Below, piece after piece: positions 24,401 through 36,445 of a stretch of DNA of 64,000 nt. The stretch spans positions 201,338,581 through 201,402,580 of the forward strand of contig OY992537.1 of assembly GCA_963921195.1 (NCBI GenBank), read 5' to 3'. The notes under the pieces are model-generated. The model saw only the letters and a program-made list of their open reading frames with translations, was not told the DNA's origin and ran no database searches. The translations under genes were made by a program, and so were the position numbers. Position 1 is the stretch's first letter; each line of letters starts with the position of its first letter. Origin of the DNA: Pegoplata infirma (taxonomy: Eukaryota; Arthropoda; Insecta; Diptera; Anthomyiidae).

Positions 24401-25450
24401 ATAATAAATTTTGGATCCTTAGTACTTAAAATGTTTATCAACATGTTGCTCATAATTTAAACACTTTAATAGGCTACATAAACCACAAAATCCAGCTAAT
24501 TGAGATTATAAATTTAATTAAAATCCACAAAAAAATGCTACAAGTTAACAAATGTTGACAGATATTTTAGTTACAACATATTGCCCAAAAGTTATTCAGA
24601 CTGTTCCCAGATTTTCAAACAACGTGTTGCCAAAGTAAAATATTAAATTAATTTTTATATCAACTTTAAAATAATCAAATTTCAAAACCAAAATCATCTT
24701 CCTGCCCATAAAAAGAACTTCACATAATTTTTCACACATAAAACTCACAAAGTATAAAAACTTTTATTTTATTGTAGCCATTGTTGTTTGGTTAACAAAC
24801 ACTATAATAAAGAACAAAACCAAAGAAATCCAAAAACTAAAATTTTAAATGTATAAGAAAACGTATTTTAATTATAGATTTATTTGTGATGTATTAAAGT
24901 TCATGTCTTTATACCTTTATTTAAACAGCAACATGTTTATAAACCTTTTAACCATGGTTATAAACCTTTTTTAATGTTTATAAACCTTTTAAAAATAAAC
25001 ATTGTTTATCAACATGTTGCTCATAATTTTAACAATTTTATAGCCTACATCAGCCACAAAATTCTACTAATTGAGATTATAAATTTAATTAAAATCCACA
25101 AAAAAAAATTTGCTTCAAATTAAGAAATGTTGACAGATATTTCAATTGCAACATATTGCCCAAAAGTTATTCAGATCGTTCCCAGATTTTCAAACAACAT
25201 GTTGCCAAAGTGAAATATAAAAAAAAATCTTATATTAACTTTAAAATAATCAAATTTCAATACTAAAATCATCTTCCTATCCGTAAAAAGAACTTCACAT
25301 AATTTTTCATACATAAAACTCACAAAGTATAAAAACTTTTATTTTATTTTAGCCATTTCTGTTAGTTTGGTTAACAAAACACTATAATAACGAACAAACC
25401 CGAAGAAAGCCAAAAAACTAAAATTTAAAATGTGTAAGAAAACGTAGAAT
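21406..25450. repeat. Dyad array H (class I plus class III), ~620-bp higher-order unit
   Basis: Units recur with 'tagcaacatgttgctgaaga' (near 21415, 21746, 22095, 23558, 24188), then 'taatcagcaacatgtttataaacattt', then 'cttctggacaaaaacaatgta', 'gtttatcaacatgttgcaac' and 'gttgacagatacttgaaatgc'. The last phrase occurs near 22432, 23042 and 23907. The longer third interval is explained by a 229-bp MITE. Class I and class III dyads alternate within a unit. The last two half-units (24500-25430) repeat 'gaacttcacataatttttc' about 570 bp apart. Confidence 0.88.
23162..23390. mobile_element. TA-flanked MITE, CACCCAAAA...TTTTGAGTG ends (229 bp)
   Basis: The insert begins CACCCAAAAAAATACG and ends AATTATTTTGAGTG, with TA on each side (23160-23161, 23391-23392). 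The neighbouring units give the empty site 'atttaaatactagtagc', which is restored exactly when the insert and one TA are removed. A TA duplication is typical of Tc1/mariner-type elements. The interior is built from actaaaatt/aattttagt words in both orientations. There is no ORF. Two related elements are at 34999 and 50061. Confidence 0.85.
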
Positions 25451-26040
25451 AGAAAAACGAAGAAGTTAAAAAGAAGAGGTTATTTGCGGTTATTGACTTT
25501 GTCTCGTTTAAATGACCTTGCCCGAAAAATAGCGTGAATAAAAGTGTATAAATGAAATAAAACACGCACACATTCTTCTTTTTACAAAAAAAAATACATT
25601 CAAACAATTTTGGTTTGTTTTGAATTGAATTTTGGAAAAACGGGATTTTTTTTTTTATATTCTTCAGTAAGAAAACAGAAAAAAGCAAGAAAATAAAAAA
25701 AAACTATGGCCAAGAACAGAATAATGAAAGAAGAAGATACACACATACAGACAGACAATCTTGTCTTTCTACAGTTTACTTGAGATCTTTTAGAAAATAA
25801 AAACACCATCAAATGTATAGCATACGTATCATTATTTATTGTCATTGGTTTAGTTAATAGAGTTAGTGAAGTACATGCAGCAACATGATTATATACATAT
25901 TATAGTGTTTATGTGCATATTTTTTTTTTGTCATTCTTGTTAATGCCTTTTGAACCATACTAGAACAGGGAATTAATGCATCAATGCTTCTAGACAGTGC
26001 TAGGAAAATATTATCGCACAGAAGCTATGATTTTTTTTTG
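25451..26040. other. AT-rich stretch, nothing recognised
   Basis: The sequence is A/T rich with an ACAC-type word cluster near 25735-25760 ('acacacatacagacagacaat'). No dyad array, gene or transposon end is supported. Confidence 0.5.
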
Positions 26041-27125
26041 ATATTTTTTACGAAACAAATGTTGATAAACAATGTTTATAAACAATGTTGCTAAAGAAAT
26101 TTTGCTTAATAAAGTTTGTACACAATGTTGGTAAACAACATTATTGCTTAGCAGTGTTTTTATTGATATACAAGTTGATAAAGAATGTTGCTAAAGAAAT
26201 GTTGAAAATAAAGATTGTACACAATGTTGGTAAACAACAATGTTGCTTAGCAGTGTTTATAACAGTGTTGCAAAACAATTTTATAAAAATAAAAAAAAAA
26301 TTTTGAACAGCAATGTTGATAACCAATGTTGCTAAAAAAATTTTTGATAAAAAACAAATAAATATTTCAGCTTTATACTTCTAAGCTCTATATAACTGTT
26401 TTTGTTCGCTGCTAAAATTCGTTATTCCGTTCGTGGAATAATAAAAATGGTTGTATGTAATATTTATGATTATTAATGCAACAATAGCTGAGTATGTTTT
26501 TTGATACTTTAAGATCATTTTTAAAGAATGTTGCTAATACTGCTTCTAGAAAGTTTCTTAATTTATGTAGTCAAATGTTTAAAAACAATGTTGATAAAAA
26601 AGGTTTATAAAAAATGTTGATAAACAATATTGATAAACAAGGCTTATAAACAATGTTGATAAACAAAGTTTATAAGCAACGTTGCTATGCAAAGTCTTCT
26701 AAACAATGTTTATCTGCAATGTTGATTTCATGTTGTTTATAAAAAATGAATATAAAAGATATTTAGACAAATGTTTTTAAAAAATGTTGCTTAGCAATGT
26801 TGCTTAACAAAGTTTATAAACAATGTTGATTAACAAGCTTTATAAAAAATGTTGATAAACAAAGTTAATAAGCAACGTTGCTAAACAAAGTCTTTAAACA
26901 ATTAGCATGGCTTCCAAACACTGTTTATCTGCAATGTTGGTTTCCTGTTGTTTTTATAAAAAGAGTATAAAAAATATTTATACAAATGTTTTTTAAAAAA
27001 TGTTGCTTAACAAATTTTATAAACAACGTTGCTTATCAAAGTTTATAAACAATGTTGCTTAACAAAGTTTATGAATAATGTTTCTGAACATTGTTTATGT
27101 TACTAAACCATGCGGGGTTGGATAA
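26041..27125. repeat. Dyad array I, left block (class III / CAATGTTG)
   Basis: Short units repeat 'aacaatgttgataaacaa', 'gtttataaacaatgttgc' and 'ttgcttaacaaagtttataa'. The segment 26360-26560 is a non-dyad interlude that recurs at about 28800-28960 ('gcaacaactgtttttcc.tttgtggaataat'). This shows the two blocks of array I are halves of a duplication of roughly 2.4 kb, with the minisatellite between them. Confidence 0.8.
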
Positions 27126-28282
27126 AGTGAAACTTCCTAAAAAATTTTCAAAGAAAAAAAAAATCATGAAATCCGAAAATTTTTTATAGAAAAAAATCTG
27201 AACATTTTTAAAGGAAAAAATCTGAACATTTTTAAAGGAAAAAATCTAAAAATCTTAAAATTTTTAAAAGAAAAATGTGAATAAATTCGAAAATATTTTG
27301 TAAAAATATATCTGTCTATCAGGAAGTTTTAATTATGAAGAGAATTTTTCTTTAGGAAAAATGTCTCAGAATCATAAATTTTTTCTATAAGAAAAATGTC
27401 TCAGAATCTGAGATTTTTTCGATAGGAAAAATGTCTCAGAATCTGAGACATTTTCTATAGAAAAAATGTTTCAGAATCTGAGACTTTTTCTATAGGAAAA
27501 ATGTCTCAGAATCTGAGATTTTTTTCTACAGAAAAAAGGTCGCAGAATATGAGACTTTGCTATAGGAAACACATCTCAGAACCTGCGATTTTTTCTATAG
27601 GAAAAATGTCTCAGAATCTGAGATTTTTTCTATAGAAAAAATAGAAAAAATGAGACTTTTGTAATATAAAAAAAATGTCTCAGAATCTGAGACTTTTTCT
27701 ATAGGAAAAATGTCTAAAAATCTGAGATTTTTTCTACATGAAAAATGTTTTAATATCTAAAGCTTTTTCTAAAGGAAAAATATCTCGAACTTGAGACTTT
27801 CTCTATAGGCAAAATAACTCAGAATCTGAAAGGAAAAATGTCTAAGAATCTATGACTTTTCCTATAAGAAAAATGTCGCAGAATATGAGACTTTTGCTAT
27901 AGGAAAATCTCTCAGAATCTAAGACCTTTTCTATAGGAAAAATGTCTAAGAATCTGAGATGTTTTCTATATGAAAAGTGTTTCAATATCTTTATCTATAT
28001 GAAAAATGTCTCATAATTTGAGACTTTTTCTGTAGGAAAAATGTTTCAGAATCTGAGACCTTTTCTCAGAATTTGAGACTTTTTCCTTAGCAAAAAGGTG
28101 CCAGAATCTTAAGACTTTTTCTATATAAGAAAAAGGTCTTGGAACTTGGGACTTTTTCTGTAGGCAAAACGTTTCAGAATCTGAGACTTTTTCTATAGGA
28201 ATGGATCTCAGATTCTCAGACTATTTCTTTAGGAAAATGGCATCAGAGTCTGAAAATTTTCTAACAGAAAAATGTCTGATTG
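27126..28282 (+). repeat. Palindromic ~35-bp minisatellite, locus 2
   Basis: About 25-30 tandem units of the form 'ctttttctataggaaaaatg' followed by 'tctcagaatctgaga'. The core GTCTCAGAATCTGAGAC folds on itself. The best units sit in 27350-27660, while the left flank (27126-27340) is decayed. It is the same satellite as 20851-21405 but in the opposite orientation, differing mainly by tatagg versus tacg. It is not CRISPR-like: there are no unique spacers. Confidence 0.9.
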
Positions 28283-28316
28283 AAGATTTTTTTTATTCGA
28301 TGTAAAAAAAATTCCG

Positions 28317-28329
28317 CCCCCCCCCCCCC
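28317..28329. repeat. 13-base C homopolymer
   Basis: A pure C run follows 'aaaaaattccg' and precedes 'taacataaaagctgcaccc'. It is striking in such AT-rich DNA. A second C run occurs at 40193-40206. Confidence 0.95.
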
Positions 28330-30120
28330 TAACATAAAAGCTGCACCCGCCACTGTACTAAACAAAGTAGTTAAACAATGTTGCTGAACAATGTTTCTGA
28401 ACAATGTTGCTGAACAGTCTTTCTTAAAAGTGTTTATAATAGTGGTGCTAAACAATTTTTATAAAAAATGTTACTACTAATTTTTAATTTAGATAACAAA
28501 TCTTGATAAAACAAAATGATAAACAATGTTTATAATGTTGCATATAAATTAATTAATTGAATATTAATGTTGTTTATAAACAATGAATATAAAAAATATT
28601 TATACATATATTTTTGAAAAATGTAGCAAAACAAAGTTTATAAACAATTTTGTCAAAAAAAGTTTATAAACAAAGTTTTTAAAAAAAGTTTTTAAAAAAA
28701 TTTTGTACGCAATGTTGCTTAACAGTTTTTATAAGAATGTTTCTAACCAATTATTATAAAAAAATGCTGCTGAAACAATGTTTGTAATGTTGAATTTTAA
28801 ATGAAATAAATACTTTAGCCTTAGATTTTTGAAAAACTCTCTCTCGCCGCAACAACTGTTTTTCCATTTGTGGAATAATGGAAATGTTGCTTGTAGTATT
28901 AATGCGTATTAATGAAACAGTAACCGGGTTATTTTAAAAAGTTAATTCTAACTTTTTTAGCGATGTTGCTTATATTGTTCGTAGACAAGGTTTTTAAAAA
29001 TGTTGCAACGAGTTTCACAAGGTTGCTTTCGAAAGCTTATATAATGTTGCTAAGCAATAATTCTGATTAATGCTGCAAAATAATGTTTATACAAAATGTT
29101 CATACAAATATTTTAGATAAACAATGTTGCAACATATAAAGCTGATTGAATCTAATAGAGTATTATCATATTTTTACGGACAAATGTCAATTAGCAATGT
29201 TTCTTAAAAAAGCTCATAAGTTAAGTTTCTAATCAATGTTTCTAAACATAATACTGTTTATAAACAATGTTGCTTAACAATGTTAATAAAAAAAAAATAA
29301 AAAAATTTATATAAATAATGTTGCTATAGATATTACAGATGAATCTCATAGAGCATCATACATATCGCTCATTTACTAGTATAGTGTCATAACTCAAAAT
29401 GTTTGATTTTACAGAAAACCTGTTTAAAGTTTACAATTGAAACTAGGTTTACATTGCAAAAGCCCCGTACATAGAAAATGTTATAATGACGTGCTCTCTT
29501 CTCAAACGGTGAGTTTAAAAGATATTAATACGAATTGTATCGTTTACTCAAAAACGACATACGAGCGATATGTTTCTATTGAAAGTGCCTAGCTTTCATT
29601 TTAATTCCACTTTCAGATAATTTTACCACCGTCTGGTTTGTGTCACATTTTCTAAAAATATGTATTAAGGTAATACATATTTTTAGAAAACTTTGTTTGC
29701 AAACAAAGTTTTTGAAAACTTTGAAAGCAATGCTGAAAAACATAGTTAATAAACAATGTTGCTTAAGAAAGCTTATAAGCAATGTTGCTAAGCAATGTTT
29801 CTTAACACTGCTACAAAATAATTTTTATACAAAATGTTTTTAAACAATATTTATAAAAAAAAAAATTGTTAAACAATGTTTATAAACAATGTTGCAACAG
29901 ATATATTGGATTAAATCGCAAAGAGTATTATATATTTTTACAGACAAATTTTAAGATGCAATGCTGCTTAACAAAGCTCATAAGTAATGTTGAAACCCCA
30001 ATGATTCTAAACAATGTTTCTAAACACAATATTATTTATACAGAATATTAACAATGTTATAAAAAAAGTTTTCAAAAAATGTATATAAACAATGTTGCAA
30101 TAGATATTACTCATGAATCT
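28330..30120. repeat. Dyad array I, right block (class III / CAATGTTG)
   Basis: Repeats of 'aacaatgttgctgaacaatg', 'gtttataaacaatgttgc' and 'tgtttctaaacaatg' continue after the minisatellite. A higher-order pair is visible: 'attacagatgaatctcatagagcatcata' near 29331 matches 'attactcatgaatctcatag' near 30095. The first copy is interrupted by the insert at 29361. Confidence 0.8.
29361..29572. mobile_element. ~212-bp insert with CATATCGCTC inverted ends
   Basis: The insert begins CATATCGCTC and ends GAGCGATATG. The paralogous unit near 30125 ('gcatcatatgtttttac') lacks it, so it is an insertion. The duplicated target is only a few AT-rich bases and cannot be fixed by eye. The interior has no ORF and no known family. 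Confidence 0.65.
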
Positions 30121-31690
30121 CATAGGGCATCATATGTTTTTACAAAAAGTGTCTAGCTTTTATTTTGATTTTACTCTCAGATAACTTTACCTGTCTTTAA
30201 ACTTTTGTGTTGCCCTGTAGTTGCATATTAAGTCTAGTATGTGTTTTTTTTGTCTTAAAAGGGCCATTTGTTTATATACACAATGTGTTTTTTTTTTTTT
30301 GCTATTAGTAGCAACAATATCATTTTAATGTTGTTGATACTGTTGATGATGCTAAATGATGGAAGAGATTGTTGGCCTTTTTTTGGTTTTATAGATGTAT
30401 ACACATTTTTTTTATATTTATATTCCTATAAAGTAGTGCAATGACATTGACATCATTATTAATATGTTGTTAATACTGTTGTTTTTATTTTATAGCTTTC
30501 TTTATGTTTTGTTTTATTTATATTTTGTTAATTTTTATACACAAGGGGTAGTAGTATTAATAAAAATAAGAAATAAAGTCAATGTCATTGCTTTAATGGT
30601 ATACAAAAAAAAATGTTAATAAACAAAAATATAATCGATGCATATGTTTTTTAATAATAATTTTGTTTTGGTAAATTGAGAAACACACCTACTTTTTAAA
30701 AAAAAAGTTTTTAATAATAATTATAAAAATAAAATGTTTGAGCTCGAGGCCTGTTTTTAATAATGTCTAAAGTTTAAAGGATTTCAGTTAAAATTTTTAC
30801 TAGTCAAGAAGTTCCAATTTATAAATGTTGCAATTAAATGTTGCTGGCTATTTTGACTAGAAATGTTGCAGGAGTTATGTGTTGTTATTGCTCATTGTTT
30901 TACTGTTTTACTTTTTTTTAATAAAACCTGCTGTATAATCTTTTTTTGTATTAGTTCCAATCAGAACTATTAAAATTTAATGTTTCCGAATAAAATCCAA
31001 AACTGCCTTGATTTTTCAAAAAAAAATGTTTATACAAAAATTTAAACTTGTTTCTACATATAAAACGAAATGTTGCAAAGAAGAATTTGTATAAGTTTAA
31101 AGCGACACCATAGAAACTCTGTGAGATGATGTGAATGTTATAATACTCCTTCAGAAACGTTACTTAGACAACATGTTGCTTCAACATTAGACATATGTTG
31201 CTAGTAAAAAACATTCAAGTGATTATCAGTGTTGCAATATTAATACTGAAACATGTTGCTAGTGTTTTGAGAGAATGTTGCTTAAACACAAAACCCTTAA
31301 TTGCTAAAAACTCTTTTTAATTTTACACTTCTCAAATCGTTTCTGTCTTTTTTTATTTGAAAATTACTTAATTAATCGAAAATTCATATTAAAAATGTTG
31401 ACTCATTTTTGTAAAAAAAAAAAAAAAAATACTAAAAATATCAAAAAAGATCAACATCACAATAACCTTGAGACTTTTTCTAAAAACAACACAGCTTCTT
31501 AGTCTTCTTCTGTAGAATCTTTATTGAAAAGCACCTCTATTTTTTGCTGAATGGTTTTGAAGAAGAAAAAAAAAAGAGTTGTTGATCTCTTTTTTTTCAA
31601 AGCAAATATACTATAAACCATTTCCAATTAAATCCAAATAAACTATAAATCTTTAAGAAATCCAAAAAATGTGGTTTAAAATTTTGAAAA
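30121..31690. other. AT-rich stretch with scattered ATGTTGC half-sites
   Basis: Isolated half or full dyads occur near 30830, 30865, 31165 ('gacaacatgttgcttc') and 31250. No tandem order is evident. T- and A-rich runs dominate. No gene feature is supported. Confidence 0.5.
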
Positions 31691-31743
31691 GTATTCAGAA
31701 CAAACTAATTATATTTTCAGGTGTCACAGCATAGCAAAAGGTT

Positions 31744-31760
31744 CTGGTTTCGATTACCAG
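31744..31760 (+). repeat. tRNA T-arm-like remnant
   Basis: The sequence CTGGT-TTCGATT-ACCAG is a perfect 5-bp stem with a 7-base T-loop and contains a B-box-like core. No matching A box is found at the expected distance, so this may be a decayed SINE fragment or chance. Confidence 0.3.
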
Positions 31761-31819
31761 TTAACCTCAACACCTCAATACATAGATAATCTGAGGTTCA
31801 TCACTAAACATAAGATTTC

Positions 31820-32510
31820 CATGCACTAAAAAAATCTAAAATATGCGCTAAAAAAATTCAAAATATGCACTAAAAAACCTAAAAATATGCACTAAAACAT
31901 AAAAAATATGCAATAAAAATCTTGTTTTTATAGGAAAAACTTCTTTAAAAGCAAAAAATAAGGCCGGATTTAATTAGTAACATTTAAAACTTTATGTAAG
32001 TTAGATTTTTTTTTAGAAATTAAGATAAATTTTCTTATTTTCAAAATAAATTTTTGAAATTTAAAATAGTTTTTGAAACAAATTATTTTGTGTTTTTGCT
32101 AATTTAGGCCAAAATATGCAAAAATATGCACTTAGATGTTGGAAATATGCAATAAAATCCGAAATATGCAAAAATGTGCATTTTCTAAAAAATGCAAAAA
32201 TATGCATTTTCTAAAAAATATGCAAAAACATATCGATTAACGCAAATTTCTTGAATCGGAAAGATAATTAGTCTATATCGTTTTAAAACAGTTTTTGAAA
32301 GAAATTAATTTGTGTTTTTGCTAATTTAGGCCAAAATATGCAAAAATATGCACTTAGAAGTTGGAAATATGCAATAAAATTCAAAATGTGCAAAAATGTG
32401 CATTTTCTAAAAAATGCACAAATATGCATTTTCTAAAAAATATGCAAAAACATATCGATTAACGCAAATTTCTTGAATCAGAAAGATAATTAGTCTATAT
32501 CGTTTTTAGA
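31820..32510. repeat. AATATGCA-rich repeat with ~220-bp tandem duplication
   Basis: The word aaaATATGCA recurs many times. From about 32070 a unit holding 'tgtttttgctaatttaggcc', 'aaaatatgcaaaaatatgca', 'gcattttctaaaaaatgca' and 'cttgaatcggaaagataatt' is present twice in tandem (second copy from about 32290). A reverse-oriented relative lies at 60745-60890. The family is unknown. Confidence 0.8.
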
Positions 32511-33000
32511 CTATCGACAAAAAACATGAATTTGCATGAAATTCTCCTGCCTATTCATCACAAACGACAATTTCTACAACCAATTTTAAAAATTCTAAAT
32601 TACCATTGAAAACGGTGTATTATAGAAAAAAAATAAGACATAAATCCTTGAAATTGATTTCTTTTGCTTCGCTGAATTTCTTGTTAAACAAAAAAAAAAA
32701 TGAAAAAAACAGAACCTAAAAAAGTTTGTTTTTCTCAAGTTTAGCATTTAAGATCAAGAATATTGATTGTTCATTTAAGGAGTAGAGAATATGGAAAAAA
32801 TATCAGCAACAGAAAAAAAAACAACGAGATGTATAATAACAAACCATTGATCATTTATAACGATGTTAAAGATTAAGAACATTATAATGTTGATGAAGAT
32901 GATCATGTTTTTAATTTTATGTTGATTTTTTTTTTTTTTTTAAAGAAAGCTATAATATGCTTTAACGAACTATTTATACTCTACTTACAACCTAAATGGT
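32511..33000. other. AT-rich stretch, nothing recognised
   Basis: A/T-rich sequence without dyads or element ends. No feature is supported. Confidence 0.5.
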
Positions 33001-34900
33001 GGTTAAGGCCTGAAAAAGGTACTGTGGGTAAAAAAATATTAAAAAAATAATATGTGACTAATAAAATTGTAGTTTATCAGCAACATGTTGATAAGTCTTC
33101 AGAACATTATACTGTTGTCTTAGCATCATGTCGCTAGAAACATTGATTTACAAAAAAGTAGCAATGTGAAAATTTTATTTAAAACCTTGAATAATCCTAG
33201 TTCGAATGTTTTTTCCCCTAAATGTTTATAAGAATTTATTGTAACTTAAGTTTGATTTTGGCAAAATTAAAGACCATGATACACCATAAAATACCAATTT
33301 TAAAATTTGTTGAGATTTTATTTAACAACATGTTGTTGTCATTTTTTTTTTGTAAAGGTTACATTTTTTAAGGACTTTGTATTGATTATTTTGTGTTACT
33401 TCAATTTTTCATTTTTTGTTGAACAACATGTGGCTGAAACATTAGCCTTAAAATTTTCTTATAACCATGATGTGGGAACATTTCTTTAAAAATATCGTTG
33501 TTTTTTATTTGGCCTTACAATTATGTTTAACCTTATATTAACAGTTGTTTTAAATTGCTTGCAACATGTTGCTAAACATAAATTTGTACATGTATATTTT
33601 TAAAATGTTTACCCAAAAATATGTTGCATAAATATATCTATCAAATAGCAAAGATACTATTGTATTGTTTATCAATATGTTGCTAAACTTTTTTTTTAAT
33701 AAATATGTTGCTAAACTATGTTGGTTTAAAAAATATACAACTCAAAAAACAAATTAAAAGTTTTTTTATTGCAACATGTTGCTAAACTTTTTTTAAGGGA
33801 CTGTGGGCAAAAAAATATTCCAAAAATAAAATGATACTAATTAAATTTAAATGTAAATTTATTAGCAACATGCAGATAAGTCTTAAGAACATTATGCTGT
33901 TCGCTTAGCATCATGTAGCTAGAAACATTGATTTACAAAAAAAAAAAAAATAGCAATATGGAAATTTTAATTTTAAACTTTGAACAATTCAAGGATTTTT
34001 TCCAAGATTTTTCTAAACATTAATTGTAACTTAAGTTTAGCTGCAGAAATAAATATTTTTTTTTGGCAAAATCAATGGCCATAAACTATTTTCTTTCTTA
34101 AATTAGAAATATTTTAAAACAACCAAATTAAAAATTTGTTGAGATTTTATTTAACAACATGTTGTTGTTATTTTTCGCAAAAGTAATAATTTTTTTTTTT
34201 GAAAAACAAGAATGAATATGTGTTGTTTATGTTGTTTTATAAAATTTTTTTTTTTGTTAAGCAACATTTCGCTGAAACATTAGCCTTTAAATGTTCTTAT
34301 AACCATACTGTAGCAACATTTCTATAAAAATATCATTGTTTTTTATGTGGACTAGAAATTACGATTTACCTTTTACCAATAGTTGTTTTAAATTGATGGC
34401 AACATGTTGCTAAACATAAATTTTTACAAGTATATTTATCAAATAGCAAAGATACTATTATATTGTTTATCAATATGTTGCTGAACTGTTTTTTTTTAAT
34501 AAACATGTTTAAAAAAACATTAACTAAAAAAACAAATTAAGAATTTTTTAAGGCAACATGTTGCTAAACTATGTTTGATTTAAAAAATACTACTTAAAAA
34601 ACAAATTAAAAGTTTTTATTTCAACATGTTTCTTTTTTAAGTTTTTCCAGTTTAGAAGGTACACTCAAAAATATGTTGCAGAAATATTTTTATAAAATTT
34701 AATAGATAGTAAAGTTTTCTTGCTCAACTATAGCAAAATTATTTGTTTTCTCGTCTTTAATGCAACATGTTGCCAAATGGGTTTCCAAATGTACACCTGT
34801 AAATGTTACAGCAACAAGTTTAAAAACAATATGCAATTGAAGTATATAACTTAAAAATTATACAAACACAATTTTTTTTGCAACATGTTGCTAGCCATGA
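33001..34900. repeat. Dyad array J (class I), ~785-bp unit, two copies
   Basis: Two tandem units start near 33010 and 33795 with 'gtactgtgggtaaaaaaata' and 'ggactgtgggcaaaaaaata'. Each then has a 'ttagcaacatg...gataagtctt' element, 'cttagcatcatgt.gctaga', 'gttgagattttatttaacaa' + 'catgttgttg', 'ggcaacatgttgctaaacat' and 'gtttatcaatatgttgctgaac'. The dyads keep position between copies. A third partial unit fades out by 34900. Confidence 0.88.
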
Positions 34901-34998
34901 AAAAAAAATGTAAAAGAAATAATGTTTTTATTAAATCTCAAGAACCCTTGGGCCGATTGACACCAAACTTGGACAATATAGTACTTTAGTCTGGGGTA

Positions 34999-35877
34999 CA
35001 CTCAAAAAAAAAAAACTGTAATGTTAGCAAAAATAGCTTGTAAACCTACAAGAAAATTTGCTGATTTGGAACCCACAATTTTTTAGCTAAAGTTAGCAAA
35101 AATGTTTTGCCAATAATTAGTTAAAAAATTTTTTTTTTTTTTTTGACACATTTGAGGACCCCATTGGGTTCGGACCCGATAGGTCCAGACCCGATGGGCC
35201 CAGTCCTAGTTGGGTTCCTTAAAAATCGTCATAGTTTTTGATCCAAAATTTGTGTCCGTTTCGCTCTACCTTGCTTAGTTTTTGAGATACGTGATTATAG
35301 GGGACCACTGGGGTCTTGAGAATTAAAAACTCGATAACTTCAAAAATATTACTTGGAGAGCTTTTGACTATTTTGCGGTCTTGTTATACGTATTGAGAGC
35401 TACAAAAATGTTTTTGGACTGTTTGTTGTGTCGGCAATATTTACCGAGATATGAGCATTTTAAAATTTTCGGGAATGCCAACTTTTTTTGGATCCAAAGT
35501 TAGGGCCCATTAGGGTCCACACATGTGAAGAGGACCCGCGAAAGTATGGAAATTCTAAGAACCAAAAATGCCCTCCATTTTGCTCTATCTGGCTTAGTTT
35601 CCGAGATAGAGCCATTTTAAGTTTTCTGAAAATAAAAAAAAATTTACCATTTATTTTTGCTAATGTTAGCAAAAAATCTTGTAAAAATGTTGTCAACTCA
35701 ATTTCAAATCTTAGCAAAAGAAATTAGTTCAACGTTTGTTAAAATTGCTAATGTGCTAAATGAAGTTTACAAGAATTTTTTGCTAACATGCTAATCTCAA
35801 CTAAAATTTGCTAAAAGTTAGCTAACTAGCATTAGCAAAAAAAAATTAGTAAATCTACTAACGTATTTTTTTGAGTG
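34999..35877. mobile_element. TA-flanked MITE, CACTCAAAA...TTTTGAGTG ends (879 bp)
   Basis: The element begins CACTCAAAAAAAAAAAACTG and ends TATTTTTTTGAGTG, with TA at 34997-34998 and 35878-35879. Near both ends the words gttagc, gctaa and ttagc are reiterated in both orientations. The middle contains a GC-richer segment ('ccgataggtccagacccgat', near 35175-35200) and a passage about 'gctctacc/tatc.tgcttagttt..gagata' present twice (near 35260 and 35580). No transposase is seen. It shares only its tips with the MITEs at 23162 and 50061. Confidence 0.82.
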
Positions 35878-35950
35878 TAAGGTTTCTTTTAAATCAAATC
35901 CCGATAGGTGGCGCTGTTGTCGTTGAGGTACGATTTGGCTTAAATTCACA

Positions 35951-36180
35951 ATGAGGCATGTCACATACTCAATTCCGTTCGGATTTGGAAAGAGTGGTTT
36001 ACTCGTAAAACGCAAAGCGAATATTTTTTTTTTCGGAATGCAACCACTTTTATGCAATTCAATTCTACTCTGATTTTTAAAAGTGATTTCATTCTGAAAA
36101 TTATAATAATCGTTTTGTGTTTTACGAGCAAACCACTTTTTCCAAATCCGAACGGAATTGAGTCTGTGACATGCCTCAAT
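35951..36180. mobile_element. 230-bp foldback, ~110-bp arms
   Basis: The left arm 'atgaggcatgtcacatactc' through 'ttactcgtaaaacgcaaag' is mirrored by 'gtgttttacgagcaaacc' through 'gtctgtgacatgcctcaat'. Nearly the whole element pairs with itself about a centre near 36065. The host ~115-bp repeat resumes on the right ('attaaacaaaac'), showing it is an insertion. The exact target duplication is unresolved. Confidence 0.85.
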
Positions 36181-36445
36181 ATTTACTTATTAAACAAAAC
36201 TAGGTTTCCTGGTAAAATTAGGACCGGATAGGTGGCGCTGTTGTCGTGATATTTTAATTTTTTGTGTTTATGGTACGATTTGGCTCAAATTTACAAAATA
36301 TATTTATTAAACAAAACTAAGATTCCTGATAAAATTTGCATCCGGTAGATGGTGCTGGGATGAAGTTATTAATCAAAATCTTAATTTTTTGTTTATATGG
36401 TACGATTTGGCTCAAATTCACAAAATAAATTTCTATATTAAAAAC

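Larger units (their letters stand above)
34915..36445. repeat. ~115-bp tandem repeat hosting two insertions
   Basis: A unit containing 'ataggtggcgctgttgtcg', 'tggtacgatttggctcaaat' and 'ttattaaacaaaactaag' occurs three times (near 35905, 36228, 36343). The last two are about 115 bp apart. The first is stretched by the foldback at 35951-36180. A MITE at 34999-35877 splits the sequence upstream, which otherwise reads 'gacaccaaacttggacaata' through 'ctggggta' into 'aggtttcttttaaat'. The origin of the unit is unknown. Confidence 0.75.

Noticed and set aside
27126..28282. CRISPR-like array
   Set aside because: Units are contiguous and have no unique spacers; the context is a eukaryotic genome. 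It is a minisatellite.
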